Shown here piece after piece: positions 32,141 through 39,752 of a stretch of 64,000 nt of DNA. Below the pieces are notes generated by a model. That model did not search any database. It worked only from the letters and a program-made list of their open reading frames with translations, and was not told the origin of the DNA. The stretch comes from Mycolicibacterium poriferae. Lineage in GTDB: Bacteria > Actinomycetota > Actinomycetes > Mycobacteriales > Mycobacteriaceae. Positions within the stretch are counted from its first letter, which is position 1; each line of letters begins with the position of its first letter. The translations under genes were made by a program, and so were the position numbers. The DNA lies in contig NZ_AP022570.1 of NCBI RefSeq assembly GCF_010728325.1, positions 3,720,001 to 3,784,000 on the forward strand. The letters are read 5' to 3'.

Positions 32141-32994
32141 CGACTCAGGCCGGCGCGGCTGTCGCCACCGCCGCCACCCAGCCGCCGCATCCCAAAAAGG
32201 TGCGGGCACGCCGCAACTGGGGCGACGGCGTGTTGCGGCTCGTGGCGGGGCTGGTGCTGCTCTTCCTGTTCCTGCCGATCTTCGTCATCATCCTGTTTTC
32301 GTTCAACAAGCCCCTGGGCAAGTTCAACTACGCCTGGCAGGGGTTCACGTTCGAGAACTGGGCCGACCCATTCAAGTACCCCGCACTGACCGATGCACTG
32401 CTGCTCAGCCTCAACGTGGCCGCGGTGTCGACGGCCATCGCGCTGGTGCTGGGCACCCTGGTCGCCATCGCGCTGGTGCGCCAGCGCTGGCGGGGGCATC
32501 GCGCCGTGGACACCTTCCTGATATTGCCGCTCACCGCGCCCGAGGTGGTCATCGGTGCGGCGCTGCTGACGCTGTTCCTCGATTTCGGCTGGGCGGCCGG
32601 TTACACCACGATTCTGATCGCGCACATCGCGTTCGAGGTGAGCTTCATCGCGATGACGGTGCGCGCCCGGGTGCGCGGGTTCGACTGGACGCTCGAGGAC
32701 GCCTCACTCGACCTCGGCGCCGGTCCGGCCCGCACCTTCTTCCGGGTGACGCTGCCGCTGATCGTGCCGGGCATCGTGGCGGCGGCGATGCTGTCGTTCG
32801 CGCTGTCGCTCGACGACTTCATCATCACCTACTTCGTCAGCGGGTCGACCGTGACCTATCCGCTGTACGTCAACGCCGCGGTCAAGGCGGCTGTGCCGCC
32901 GCAGATCAACGTGCTGGCCACTGCGATCCTGGGCGTCAGCTTGCTCTTCCTGGCAGTCGGGACACTGTGGCGCCGTAAACGATTCGAGGGTTGA
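32137..32994 (+). CDS. potC: ABC transporter permease (PotC-like)
   Basis: A 285-residue permease. After a hydrophilic N-terminus of 35 residues come six helices; the EAA loop reads TLEDASLDLGAGPARTFFRVTLP, and SLDDFIITYFVSGS is the PotC-typical segment after helix 5. ATG 32137 overlaps the potB stop. Last gene of the operon; a 32-bp tandem repeat begins 3 nt after its stop codon. Confidence 0.88.
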   Translation: MTTQAGAAVATAATQPPHPKKVRARRNWGDGVLRLVAGLVLLFLFLPIFVIILFSFNKPLGKFNYAWQGFTFENWADPFKYPALTDALLLSLNVAAVSTAIALVLGTLVAIALVRQRWRGHRAVDTFLILPLTAPEVVIGAALLTLFLDFGWAAGYTTILIAHIAFEVSFIAMTVRARVRGFDWTLEDASLDLGAGPARTFFRVTLPLIVPGIVAAAMLSFALSLDDFIITYFVSGSTVTYPLYVNAAVKAAVPPQINVLATAILGVSLLFLAVGTLWRRKRFEG

Positions 32995-32996
32995 CG

Positions 32997-33092
32997 AGCG
33001 TCGGCCCCAACCGGCTCCGACCTCAACCAGCGTCGGCCACAGCCGACTCCGACCTCGACCAGCGTCGGCCTCAGCCGGCGCCGAGGCGCACC
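32997..33092. repeat. 32-bp tandem repeat, three copies, spanning two convergent gene ends
   Basis: Units at 32997-33028, 33029-33060 and a diverged 33061-33092 share AGCGTCGGCC...CCGGCTCCGACCTC. The array begins directly after the potC stop (32992-32994), and its third copy contains the stop codon (33071-33073) and last codons of the convergent F420-type gene. Confidence 0.85.
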
Positions 33093-33427
33093 CGCACCGT
33101 GACGCGGCCCCGGTCGTCGCGGTGCGCCACCGCGTGACCCGTGCGGTCGGCACCGTCGAGGCCGACGAGCGTGATCGGTCCGCCTTCCTCGGTGAAGTTG
33201 CGCCACCACGTCTTGGAGTCGGGCGTCATGACCCGGATGACGAGGTCGTCGCCGTCGCGGCGATAGTTGACCGGGGTCTGGAACGTCCGGCCGGAACGAC
33301 GCCCGGAGTACCGGACGGCGACCATGTTGCGGCGCAGCAGTGCACCGAGGCCCGGCACATCGAGCAGCCGCATCGCGCCGGAGTTCACTGCCCCCACCAG
33401 GGGTGAACGGAATATGCCACTGGCCAT
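33071..33427 (-). CDS. nitroreductase/F420H2 quinone reductase-like protein (Ddn family)
   Basis: A 118-residue split-barrel protein of the deazaflavin-dependent nitroreductase family. VAVRYSGRRSGRTFQTPVNYRRDGDDLVIRV is the characteristic beta-barrel core, followed by KTWWRNFTEEGGPITL. Members use F420H2 to reduce quinones, and in M. tuberculosis one member activates nitroimidazole drugs. ATG 33427 is preferred (GGTGG upstream); ATG 33436 is possible. The C-terminal codons lie inside a 32-bp repeat array, so the tail may be recently altered. Confidence 0.82.
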   Translation of the reverse strand: MASGIFRSPLVGAVNSGAMRLLDVPGLGALLRRNMVAVRYSGRRSGRTFQTPVNYRRDGDDLVIRVMTPDSKTWWRNFTEEGGPITLVGLDGADRTGHAVAHRDDRGRVTVRVRLGAG

Positions 33428-33455
33428 GTGCACCACCGTATCTCGGCGGGCGCTG

Positions 33456-34322
33456 TCAGGCGATCTCCAGCCCGACCGGTGCCGAGCGCGCCCCGGCGCG
33501 GGCAGCGCCGACGCCCGCTGCCACGACGACGCAGATCCCGACCAGACCGAAGGGACCGGGCACCTGATGCAGCACCAGGAAGCCGACGATCATCGCGAAT
33601 CCGGGTTCGAGGCTCATCAGCGTGCCGAAGGCGGCGGCGGTGAGACGGCGCAGCGCCAGTAGTTCCAGCGTGAACGGCACCACCGGCAACAGCACTGCGA
33701 TCCCGACGCCGAGCAGCAGGATCTGGGGTGTCATCCGGTCCAGCACCGCGGGTCCGACTGCCAGGGTCGCGACCAGACCGGCGACGGGCATGGAGACCGC
33801 CAGCGCATGGATCCCGGTGACCTGGTCACCCACGCGCTGGGTGAGCAAGATGTATCCCGCCCAGCAGGCCGCTGCGGCCAACGCGTATCCGACTCCCACC
33901 GGGTCGACGGTGCCCGACCACGGCTGAGTGAGCAGGAGGACTCCGAGCGCGGCCAGCCCCGGCCACAGCAGGCGCGTGCGGCCGCGGCCTCTGGCCACCG
34001 CGACCCCGAGCGGTCCGAGGAACTCGAGCGCGCTGGCAGTTCCGAGCGGGATGCGGTCCACGGCGGCCATGAACAGCAAAGTGACCCCGGCTGTCACCAC
34101 GCCGAGCAGCACACAGGTCAGGAAGCTGCTGCGCGTGTAGGCGGCCCGGCGCGGACGGACGATGACCAGGAGCAGAACGCCGGCCCACGCCAGTCGCAGC
34201 CACGCCACCCCCTCGACGCCGATCCGGTCGATCAGGGTGACCGAGATCGCCAGGCCCATCTGCAGGGAGACCATGGCGGCCACGGCCATCGCGGCGCCCG
34301 TACGCGCCTGATTTGCTGCCAC
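33456..34322 (-). CDS. EamA/RhtA-family exporter
   Basis: A 288-residue membrane protein with ten hydrophobic helices forming two EamA repeats. [19 protein letters not shown] and [31 protein letters not shown] are the RhtA (threonine/homoserine exporter) hallmarks. It probably exports amino acids or small metabolites. The gene lies 28 nt downstream of the Ddn-like gene start on the same strand. No regulator nearby. Confidence 0.85.
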   Translation of the reverse strand: MAANQARTGAAMAVAAMVSLQMGLAISVTLIDRIGVEGVAWLRLAWAGVLLLVIVRPRRAAYTRSSFLTCVLLGVVTAGVTLLFMAAVDRIPLGTASALEFLGPLGVAVARGRGRTRLLWPGLAALGVLLLTQPWSGTVDPVGVGYALAAAACWAGYILLTQRVGDQVTGIHALAVSMPVAGLVATLAVGPAVLDRMTPQILLLGVGIAVLLPVVPFTLELLALRRLTAAAFGTLMSLEPGFAMIVGFLVLHQVPGPFGLVGICVVVAAGVGAARAGARSAPVGLEIA

Positions 34323-34379
34323 CCCTGCATTGAACGGGACGGTGGCGGTCGCGGTCCACGCGATTTACGGGCCCCACCT

Positions 34380-34453
34380 CTCAGCCGGACCGGTCCGGCC
34401 CCACCACTCAGCCGGACAGGTCCGGCCCCAACACTCAGCCGGACAGGTCCGGC
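34380..34453 (-). repeat. 27-bp tandem repeat, three copies, overlapping the enoyl-CoA hydratase stop
   Basis: Units begin at 34380, 34407 and 34434 with CTCAGCCGGACAGGTCCGGC followed by CCCAMCA-type ends. The unit at 34434 contains the stop codon (34435-34437) and last codons of the hydratase on the minus strand and diverges after about 20 bp. The array fills the gap towards the EamA gene. Confidence 0.85.
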
Positions 34454-35250
34454 AGGGGCTCCCACTCCCGCGACACCGAAGCGGTCCACCGCGGCGGGCG
34501 ACGCTGCAGGAAGGCCGCAACGCCTTCGCGGGCATCGGCGCCGCCCATCACCCGGTGGTGCAGGGCCGTCTCCATCGCCGCGACCTGGCCGGGTCCGTAA
34601 CCCTTCGCCATCGTGTCCCAGAGCAGTCGCTTGCTCAGCGCCACCGACATCGGGGCGGTGTTGACCGCGATGTCGGCGGCCATCGTCATAGCGAGACCGA
34701 GCACATCGCCGGCGGCCGCGACACGGGACGCGATTCCCAGCGCGGCGGCCTCGGCACCGTCGAACGTCCGGCCGGTCAGCAGCAGATCGGCGGCGACGGC
34801 GCCGCCGACCAGCGCCGGCAGCGTCCAGTGCGACGCGCAGTCGGGGATCACCCCTCGGCGTACCTGTGCCACCGCGTATTTCGCGTCGCGTGCCATGATG
34901 CGCACATCCGCCTGCAGCGCCATCGTGAGACCGATCCCGATGGCGTGGCCGTTGACGGCGGCGATCACCGGTGTGCGCAACTCGAACGCTGCCGGCGCGA
35001 TCGGCGACGCACTGAACTGGTCGTCGGGCGCATCGAAACGACCGGTCGGCTGCGTGAAGTCCGCACCGGCGCAGAACGCCTCTCCCGCCCCGGTGAGCAC
35101 GATTGCGCGGACCTCGTCGTCGTCGTCGCAGCGCCGGTACGCCTCGCCGAGGAGCGCCCCCATCTGAGGGGTGTAGGCGTTGCGGCGTTCGGGCCGATTC
35201 AGCGTCAGCACCGCCACTCCGGCCTGGATCGCGACGGTGAGATCGGTCAT
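34435..35250 (-). CDS. enoyl-CoA hydratase/isomerase family protein
   Basis: A 271-residue crotonase-fold protein. AVLTLNRPERRNAYTPQM opens the fold. GAGEAFCAGADF and NGHAIGIGLTMALQADVRIMA form the oxyanion hole and CoA pocket. RRGVIPDCASHWTLPALVG lies where the second catalytic Glu usually is, but it reads C-A-S here, so classical hydration may be altered towards isomerase or another crotonase activity. Probably involved in fatty-acid or sterol side-chain degradation. Its 3' end lies in a 27-bp repeat array. Paralogues are numerous in mycobacteria, so no gene name is given. Confidence 0.85.
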   Translation of the reverse strand: MTDLTVAIQAGVAVLTLNRPERRNAYTPQMGALLGEAYRRCDDDDEVRAIVLTGAGEAFCAGADFTQPTGRFDAPDDQFSASPIAPAAFELRTPVIAAVNGHAIGIGLTMALQADVRIMARDAKYAVAQVRRGVIPDCASHWTLPALVGGAVAADLLLTGRTFDGAEAAALGIASRVAAAGDVLGLAMTMAADIAVNTAPMSVALSKRLLWDTMAKGYGPGQVAAMETALHHRVMGGADAREGVAAFLQRRPPRWTASVSREWEPLPDLSG

Positions 35251-35290
35251 GCGGTGAACTTACCGGGCGGCGCCTGTGCGCATCGGACGA

Positions 35291-35998
35291 TCACCGCCGC
35301 GCCAACCAGTCTGCTTGGCGCCGCACGAATTCGGCGTCGACGACCGCCCCGTGGCCGGGCACGTACGCCGCCGACGGGCCACCCGCGGCGAGCACACGGT
35401 CCAGCGTCGTCGGCCACTCCTGGAGGTCGGAATCGTGGTCGACGCAGGGCTCCCCGGACTCCTCGACCAGGTCGCCGCAGAACACCACCGGCCGGTCGAT
35501 GTCGGAGACCAGCACGATCAGGTCGTGGTCGGTGTGGCCACGCCCCGGATGGCTGATCCTCACGGTCACGTCGCCGAGGTCGAGCACCGCATGGGTGACG
35601 GCCGGACCGATCGGCACGGACGCTGCCAGAGCGCGATCTACCTCCGCAGCGTCGGCACCGTGGCTCAGCGCCTCCGCGCGCACCTGCGCGCTCCCGGTGT
35701 CCAGCGCCGCAATGACCGCCGGTGCGCAATACGTCTGGGCAGCGGTGAACACCGAATGACCGAGAATGTGGTCGAAGTGATGGTGGGTCAGTATCAGGTG
35801 GCCGACGTCTCGCCCGGTGAGCAGGCGGACGTCGTCCGCGACCGCCCGCGCCTCGCGCAGCGTGGTGCCGGTGTCGATCAGCACCACTGCCGTGGGAGTG
35901 GCGACCAGCCCCACCGTGACATCGCAGAACGGCAGCCGGCAACGGCGCGCGTGGGTGCTGACCTGCTCCCATGTCCAGTTCAGCGCAGCCTCGCCCAT
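35291..35998 (-). CDS. MBL-fold metallo-hydrolase
   Basis: A 235-residue metallo-beta-lactamase-fold protein. The metal motif THHHFDHILGH has the H-x-H-x-D-H set; further ligands are in HPGRGHTDHDLIVLV, VVFCGDLVEES and YVPGHGAVVD. It should bind two zinc or iron ions and hydrolyse an ester, thioester or lactone. ATG 35998 is chosen; the frame stays open to 36586 but that part is antisense to the DoxX-like gene. Divergent from that gene. Confidence 0.85.
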   Translation of the reverse strand: MGEAALNWTWEQVSTHARRCRLPFCDVTVGLVATPTAVVLIDTGTTLREARAVADDVRLLTGRDVGHLILTHHHFDHILGHSVFTAAQTYCAPAVIAALDTGSAQVRAEALSHGADAAEVDRALAASVPIGPAVTHAVLDLGDVTVRISHPGRGHTDHDLIVLVSDIDRPVVFCGDLVEESGEPCVDHDSDLQEWPTTLDRVLAAGGPSAAYVPGHGAVVDAEFVRRQADWLARR

Positions 35999-36059
35999 AC
36001 TGCAGAAGTTACCCGGAACACCGGGTTTGTCCGCCGGTGCGCCGGGGAACACAGCCGCC

Positions 36060-37019
36060 ATGTTGATCCGACGTGTCGCGCGCCCCATGCTCTCCGCCGT
36101 GTTCATCTCCCGCGGGGTGGAATCTCTGCGAAGCCCCAAACCCGCAGCGGACGCCACCCGACAGACCCTCGACGGGTTGTCCAAGCTGCCCGACCCGGTG
36201 GGCACCAACGTGCCCTCCGATGCCGAGACGGTGGCCAAGGTCAATGCCGCAGTGCAGATCGGCGGCGGGCTGCTGTTGGCGACCGGAAAGTTCCCGCGCA
36301 TCGCCTCGATCGCACTGGCAGCCAGTGTGGTGCCGGGTTCCCTTGGTGGAAACGCCTTTTGGAACCAGTCCGACCCGCAGCGCAAGAGCGAGGAGCGCAA
36401 AGCGTTCATCACCGACATCAGCCTGCTGGGCGGGCTGATCATCGCCGCGGTCGACACCGAAGGCAAACCGTCGCTGGGGTGGCGCGGCCGCCGTGCGGCG
36501 CACAAGGTTTCGGAAGCGGTCTCGGCGGCGTTGCCGGTCGGGGCGGCCGCCGGTTCGTCGCTGTCGGACAGTGAGTTCGCCGACAAGCTCGGCCACGGAC
36601 TGCAGGTCGGCGCCGAGCGGGGACGTGAACTGGCCCATCTCGCCCGCGAACGCGGTGAGGAGTGGGCCGAGGTCGCGCAGAAGCGCGGTGAGGAGTGGGC
36701 AGAGGTCGCCCAGAAGCGCGGCGGCGAGTGGGCTGAGATCGCGCAGAAACGCGGCGGTGAATTCGCCGACGTCGCCCGCGAACGCGGCGAAGGGTGGGCC
36801 GAGCTGGCCCGTCACCGCGGGACCGAGCTGGCCGGCACGGCGCTCGACCGGGCTCCGGACCTCGCCGACACCGCCCGGGGACGCGGACACGAGCTGGCCG
36901 GGCAGGCCCGCAGGCGCGCCGCCAAACTCACCAAGGCCGCCGAGAAGCAGGCCAAGGCCGCCGAGAAGCACGCGAAGGTCGCTCGCAAGGAAGCCAGGAA
37001 ACAGCGCCGCAAGCTCTGA
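36060..37019 (+). CDS. DoxX-like membrane protein with nine 11-residue helical repeats
   Basis: A 319-residue protein. Residues 1-165 resemble a mycobacterial DoxX-like membrane domain (hydrophobic helices around INGGLLLATGKFPR-like and LLGGLIIAA segments). From residue ~187 nine consecutive 11-residue units follow, consensus R-G-x-E-(W/L)-A-(E/G)-x-A-(R/Q)-(K/E), then a lysine/alanine-rich tail (AAEKQAKAAEKHAKVARKEARK). Eleven-residue periodicity is typical of amphipathic alpha-11/3 helices that coat lipid surfaces. The first ATG, 36060, is used. It precedes an RDD-family gene by 73 nt. The repeats could bind membranes, lipid bodies or polyanions (inference). Confidence 0.75.
   Translation: MLIRRVARPMLSAVFISRGVESLRSPKPAADATRQTLDGLSKLPDPVGTNVPSDAETVAKVNAAVQIGGGLLLATGKFPRIASIALAASVVPGSLGGNAFWNQSDPQRKSEERKAFITDISLLGGLIIAAVDTEGKPSLGWRGRRAAHKVSEAVSAALPVGAAAGSSLSDSEFADKLGHGLQVGAERGRELAHLARERGEEWAEVAQKRGEEWAEVAQKRGGEWAEIAQKRGGEFADVARERGEGWAELARHRGTELAGTALDRAPDLADTARGRGHELAGQARRRAAKLTKAAEKQAKAAEKHAKVARKEARKQRRKL
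36618..36914 (+). repeat. nine in-frame 33-bp coding repeats
   Basis: Exactly nine 33-nt units (36618, 36651, 36684, 36717, 36750, 36783, 36816, 36849, 36882). The second and third are the most similar (RGEEWAEVAQK twice), and units decay towards the 3' end, suggesting repeated internal duplication followed by divergence. Confidence 0.85.
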
Positions 37020-37092
37020 AAACGTTTCCCTACGTCACATTCGCTCGGTACCGTGAGGTCGCATCGCTGACCTCTGGAGAAAGAGCGAATCC

Positions 37093-37584
37093 ATGACGAG
37101 CGACTATCCGCCTCAGTCCGGCCAGTACGGATACCCCGGGTCCTATCCCCCGCCGGGCGGCAACTCGAAGCCCGGCGGGTTGGGCGTGCGCTTCGCCGCC
37201 CGCTTCATCGACGGCATCATCGTGGGGATCATCGGGTTCGTCCTCGCGTTCGCCGTCGACGCCACCTCCAACGTCTGGATCACCGGGTTGTTCACCGGGT
37301 TGCTGACCTTCATCTACTACGTGGCGCTGGAAGTGACGCAGGGGTGGACCCTGGGCAAAAAACTGCTCGGTCTGAGCGTGCACGGACCGTCTGGCGCACC
37401 GAAGCCGACCGTGGCTCAGTCGGCCATCCGAAACTCGTGGACGCTGCTGCCGATCATTCCCTTCGTCGGTGGCCTGCTCGGAATCGTCGCGATCATCGTC
37501 ATCGCGGTGACGATCAACGGCAGCCCGACCAAGCAGGGCAAGCACGACGAACTGGCCGGCGGCACACAGGTCGTCAAGAGCTGA
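37093..37584 (+). CDS. RDD-family membrane protein
   Basis: A 163-residue protein. The first 28 residues are Pro/Gly/Tyr-rich (SGQYGYPGSYPPPGG), then the RDD signature VRFAARFIDGIIVGIIGF (R..D), a second helix pair, and GWTLGKKLLGLSV and KPTVAQSAIRNSWTLLPIIP, the typical RDD loop. Pro/Tyr-rich heads of this kind are common in mycobacterial membrane proteins and may be cytoplasmic docking tails. GGAGAAAGAG lies upstream of ATG 37093. Function unknown; some RDD proteins are ion exchangers. Confidence 0.85.
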   Translation: MTSDYPPQSGQYGYPGSYPPPGGNSKPGGLGVRFAARFIDGIIVGIIGFVLAFAVDATSNVWITGLFTGLLTFIYYVALEVTQGWTLGKKLLGLSVHGPSGAPKPTVAQSAIRNSWTLLPIIPFVGGLLGIVAIIVIAVTINGSPTKQGKHDELAGGTQVVKS

Positions 37585-37590
37585 GAAATC

Positions 37591-38328
37591 TCACCCGGTC
37601 GGCGCGTAGCTGTAGTCGATCGCGTCGCCGTCGACCGCGGTGACCGTCAGCCGCAGCGTCGCCGTGGTCGAGGCGTCTGCGACGGTGCAGTCGACGGTGT
37701 TGCCGGGCCGGCCTTCGAGGTGGCCGGCGCAGGTGGCCGAGTCCGGCCGCGCCCCGACATGCGCGGCCAGGTCGTCCAGCAGTGAGTTCTCCAGTTCGGT
37801 GCGCGTCAGGATCGGGACCAGATCGAAGTTCATCATCAACCCGTCGACGCTGGTGACCTCGGCCGTGCGCGGCAGGGTCAGCCCTGCGGTGGTGATGTCG
37901 CACCGGGAGATGGCACCGATCTGGCCGTGCAGATCCCCCAGGCACACCACCGACGTCGGCGCGGCTGCTCCGGCATCGTCGAGCAGACGGACCACCGCCC
38001 GTTCCAACTGCTCGCGGGACAGCGCGGGCGTCATCTCGTAATTGATGGTGGCGCCGTCGACGGCGGTGACGGTCACGATCGGCTGGAAACTGTTCGTCGG
38101 ACTCATCACGACGTCGCAGCGTGAGGTCTGGCCCACCTCGCCGACCAGATCCGCGCGGCAGGTCACCTCCTGCGGCTGCTCGCCCGCGCTCGCCAGCTGC
38201 GCGGCGATGTCGTTCTGCAGGTCTGCGCTGGTCACGGTCGGGGCGCCGGAGGCGTCCTGCACACTGCACCCCGCGGCGACCACCGCGCTTGCTGTCAGCG
38301 CCGTCAACGTGGCGATCAGCGTCCTCAT
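37591..38328 (-). CDS. lipoprotein with three DUF4333-like modules
   Basis: A 245-residue secreted lipoprotein. The signal peptide ends in the lipobox VAAGC (Cys21). The mature part consists of three similar modules of ~70 residues. Each begins with an L-x-x-x-(I/L)-x-x-x-L helix, contains a paired Cys...Cys (V-T-C-R-A-D-L...S-R-C-D-V; V-V-C-L-G-D-L...S-R-C-D-I; A-T-C-A-G-H-L...V-D-C-T-V) and ends in a (V/I)-x-(A/S)-V-D-G strand. This matches the DUF4333 fold of mycobacterial envelope proteins; most carry one module. ATG 38328 starts the signal peptide; the upstream open frame is not needed. Converges with the RDD gene. Confidence 0.78.
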   Translation of the reverse strand: MRTLIATLTALTASAVVAAGCSVQDASGAPTVTSADLQNDIAAQLASAGEQPQEVTCRADLVGEVGQTSRCDVVMSPTNSFQPIVTVTAVDGATINYEMTPALSREQLERAVVRLLDDAGAAAPTSVVCLGDLHGQIGAISRCDITTAGLTLPRTAEVTSVDGLMMNFDLVPILTRTELENSLLDDLAAHVGARPDSATCAGHLEGRPGNTVDCTVADASTTATLRLTVTAVDGDAIDYSYAPTG

Positions 38329-38407
38329 CAGCTGCCCCGTCACGACTAGGAAGTTTGCACCGGGGACCCTAGCAGACCTGTCTGCCGGGCAGTGGTTGAC
38401 TGCTCTG

Positions 38408-39292
38408 GTGACGAGAGAACCCTCGCTGGCCCGCCGCCTGTTCGATCGAGTCGAACCCGTCCACGCCGTCACCTACTTCGCCCCCGAAGCGCGCACCACC
38501 TTCGACCAGTTGGGGATGCGAGGATTCTGGATGGGTTACTTCGCGGCCCGTTCGGCACCACTGGGCAGGGTGCCCGCCGAGATCGTGACCGCCGCCTTCT
38601 ACAACTTCACCCCCGAGCGGGTCGCCAAGTCGCTGTCGGGAGCGTGGTCGGTGATCTCACCCTCCGATGCGCTGCGGGCCCGGGAACAGTCGGCGGCCGC
38701 GGCGTTGCGCCGGTGCGGCGTGGCCGACGACGAGGCCGGCGTCGCGGCCGAACTGGCGATGAAGGCGGCGACCGGGGCCGAGGTCGGCGGCCGCACTCTG
38801 TATGCCGCCAACCGGGCACTCGAGTTGCCGCAGGATCCGGTCGCGCGGCTGTGGCAGGCCATGACGCTGCTGCGCGAACACCGCGGTGACGGCCACATCG
38901 CCGTGCTGACCGCGCTTGGCATCTCGGGCCGCGAATGCAACGTGCTGCACGCGGCGGCGGAGCGCGTGCCGGAGGAGATGATCAAGCGCAGCCGCGACTA
39001 CGACGACGCGCAGTGGGAGCTGCATCGTGACGCGCTGCGGGAGCGAGGACTGCTCGACACCGCCGGCGTGCTCACCGAGGCCGGCCGTGAACTCAAACAG
39101 CACCTCGAAGACACCACCGATGCGCTGGCGCTGCCGGCCTTGGCAGCCCTGGACGACGACGAAGTCGAGGAGCTGTTCCGCACGCTGACACCGATCACGA
39201 GGAAGGTGGTGGCCGCCGGGGACATCCCCGCGGCAACGCCGATGGGGCTGAGCCGCGCCGACCTCGACGACGACAGCGCCCACCTGCGCTGA
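38408..39292 (+). CDS. SCO6745-family helix-turn-helix-like protein
   Basis: A 294-residue soluble protein. It contains FAPEARTTFDQLGMRGFWMGYFAARSAPLG and FYNFTPERV near the N-terminus, both typical of the actinobacterial SCO6745 family. A C-terminal winged-helix-like segment (LHRDALRERGLLDTAGVLTEAGRELKQHLEDTTDALA) resembles MarR-type domains. Role unknown, possibly a regulator. GTG 38408 is the start; GTG is followed by ACG AGA GAA. It is divergent from the DUF4333 lipoprotein gene and converges with the YnfA-like gene. Confidence 0.75.
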   Translation: MTREPSLARRLFDRVEPVHAVTYFAPEARTTFDQLGMRGFWMGYFAARSAPLGRVPAEIVTAAFYNFTPERVAKSLSGAWSVISPSDALRAREQSAAAALRRCGVADDEAGVAAELAMKAATGAEVGGRTLYAANRALELPQDPVARLWQAMTLLREHRGDGHIAVLTALGISGRECNVLHAAAERVPEEMIKRSRDYDDAQWELHRDALRERGLLDTAGVLTEAGRELKQHLEDTTDALALPALAALDDDEVEELFRTLTPITRKVVAAGDIPAATPMGLSRADLDDDSAHLR

Positions 39293-39298
39293 ACGACC

Positions 39299-39625
39299 TC
39301 AGCGGGGCGCGTACATGATCAGTCCCACGCCGATGAGTGCCACCGCGGCGCCGGTGAGGTCCCATCGATCGGGCCGGAAACCGTCGGCGACGACGCCCCA
39401 CAGCAGGGAGCCGGCGATGAACACCCCGCCGTAGGCGGCCAACACGCGGCCGAAATGCGGATCAGGCTGGAACGCGGCCACGAAGCCATAGGCACCGAGC
39501 GCGAGCACACCGGCGCCGACCCATACGAGCCCGCGCTGTTCGCGCACGCCCTGCCACACCAGCCACGCTCCGCCGATCTCGAGGACGGCGGCGAGGACGA
39601 ACAACAGGACCGATCTGAGCACCAC
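39299..39625 (-). CDS. YnfA/UPF0060-family four-TM protein
   Basis: A 108-residue membrane protein, the usual family length. [26 protein letters not shown]-like YGFVAAF and [20 protein letters not shown], ending [24 protein letters not shown], are the complete UPF0060 pattern. It belongs to the SMR-like superfamily; transported substrate unknown. GTG 39625 or GTG 39622 is the start, with GGAGC just upstream. Confidence 0.88.
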   Translation of the reverse strand: MVLRSVLLFVLAAVLEIGGAWLVWQGVREQRGLVWVGAGVLALGAYGFVAAFQPDPHFGRVLAAYGGVFIAGSLLWGVVADGFRPDRWDLTGAAVALIGVGLIMYAPR

Positions 39626-39752
39626 CGCTCCAGCCTGTCGCGAGCGCGCCCGAAATGCCCGATTACGTCCCGCGTGTCGTGCGGGGACACGCACGCTCGC
39701 GGGGATCAGCGGCACACGCCGGGCGCCGATTCACCCGGTTCGCCAGCTCGGC

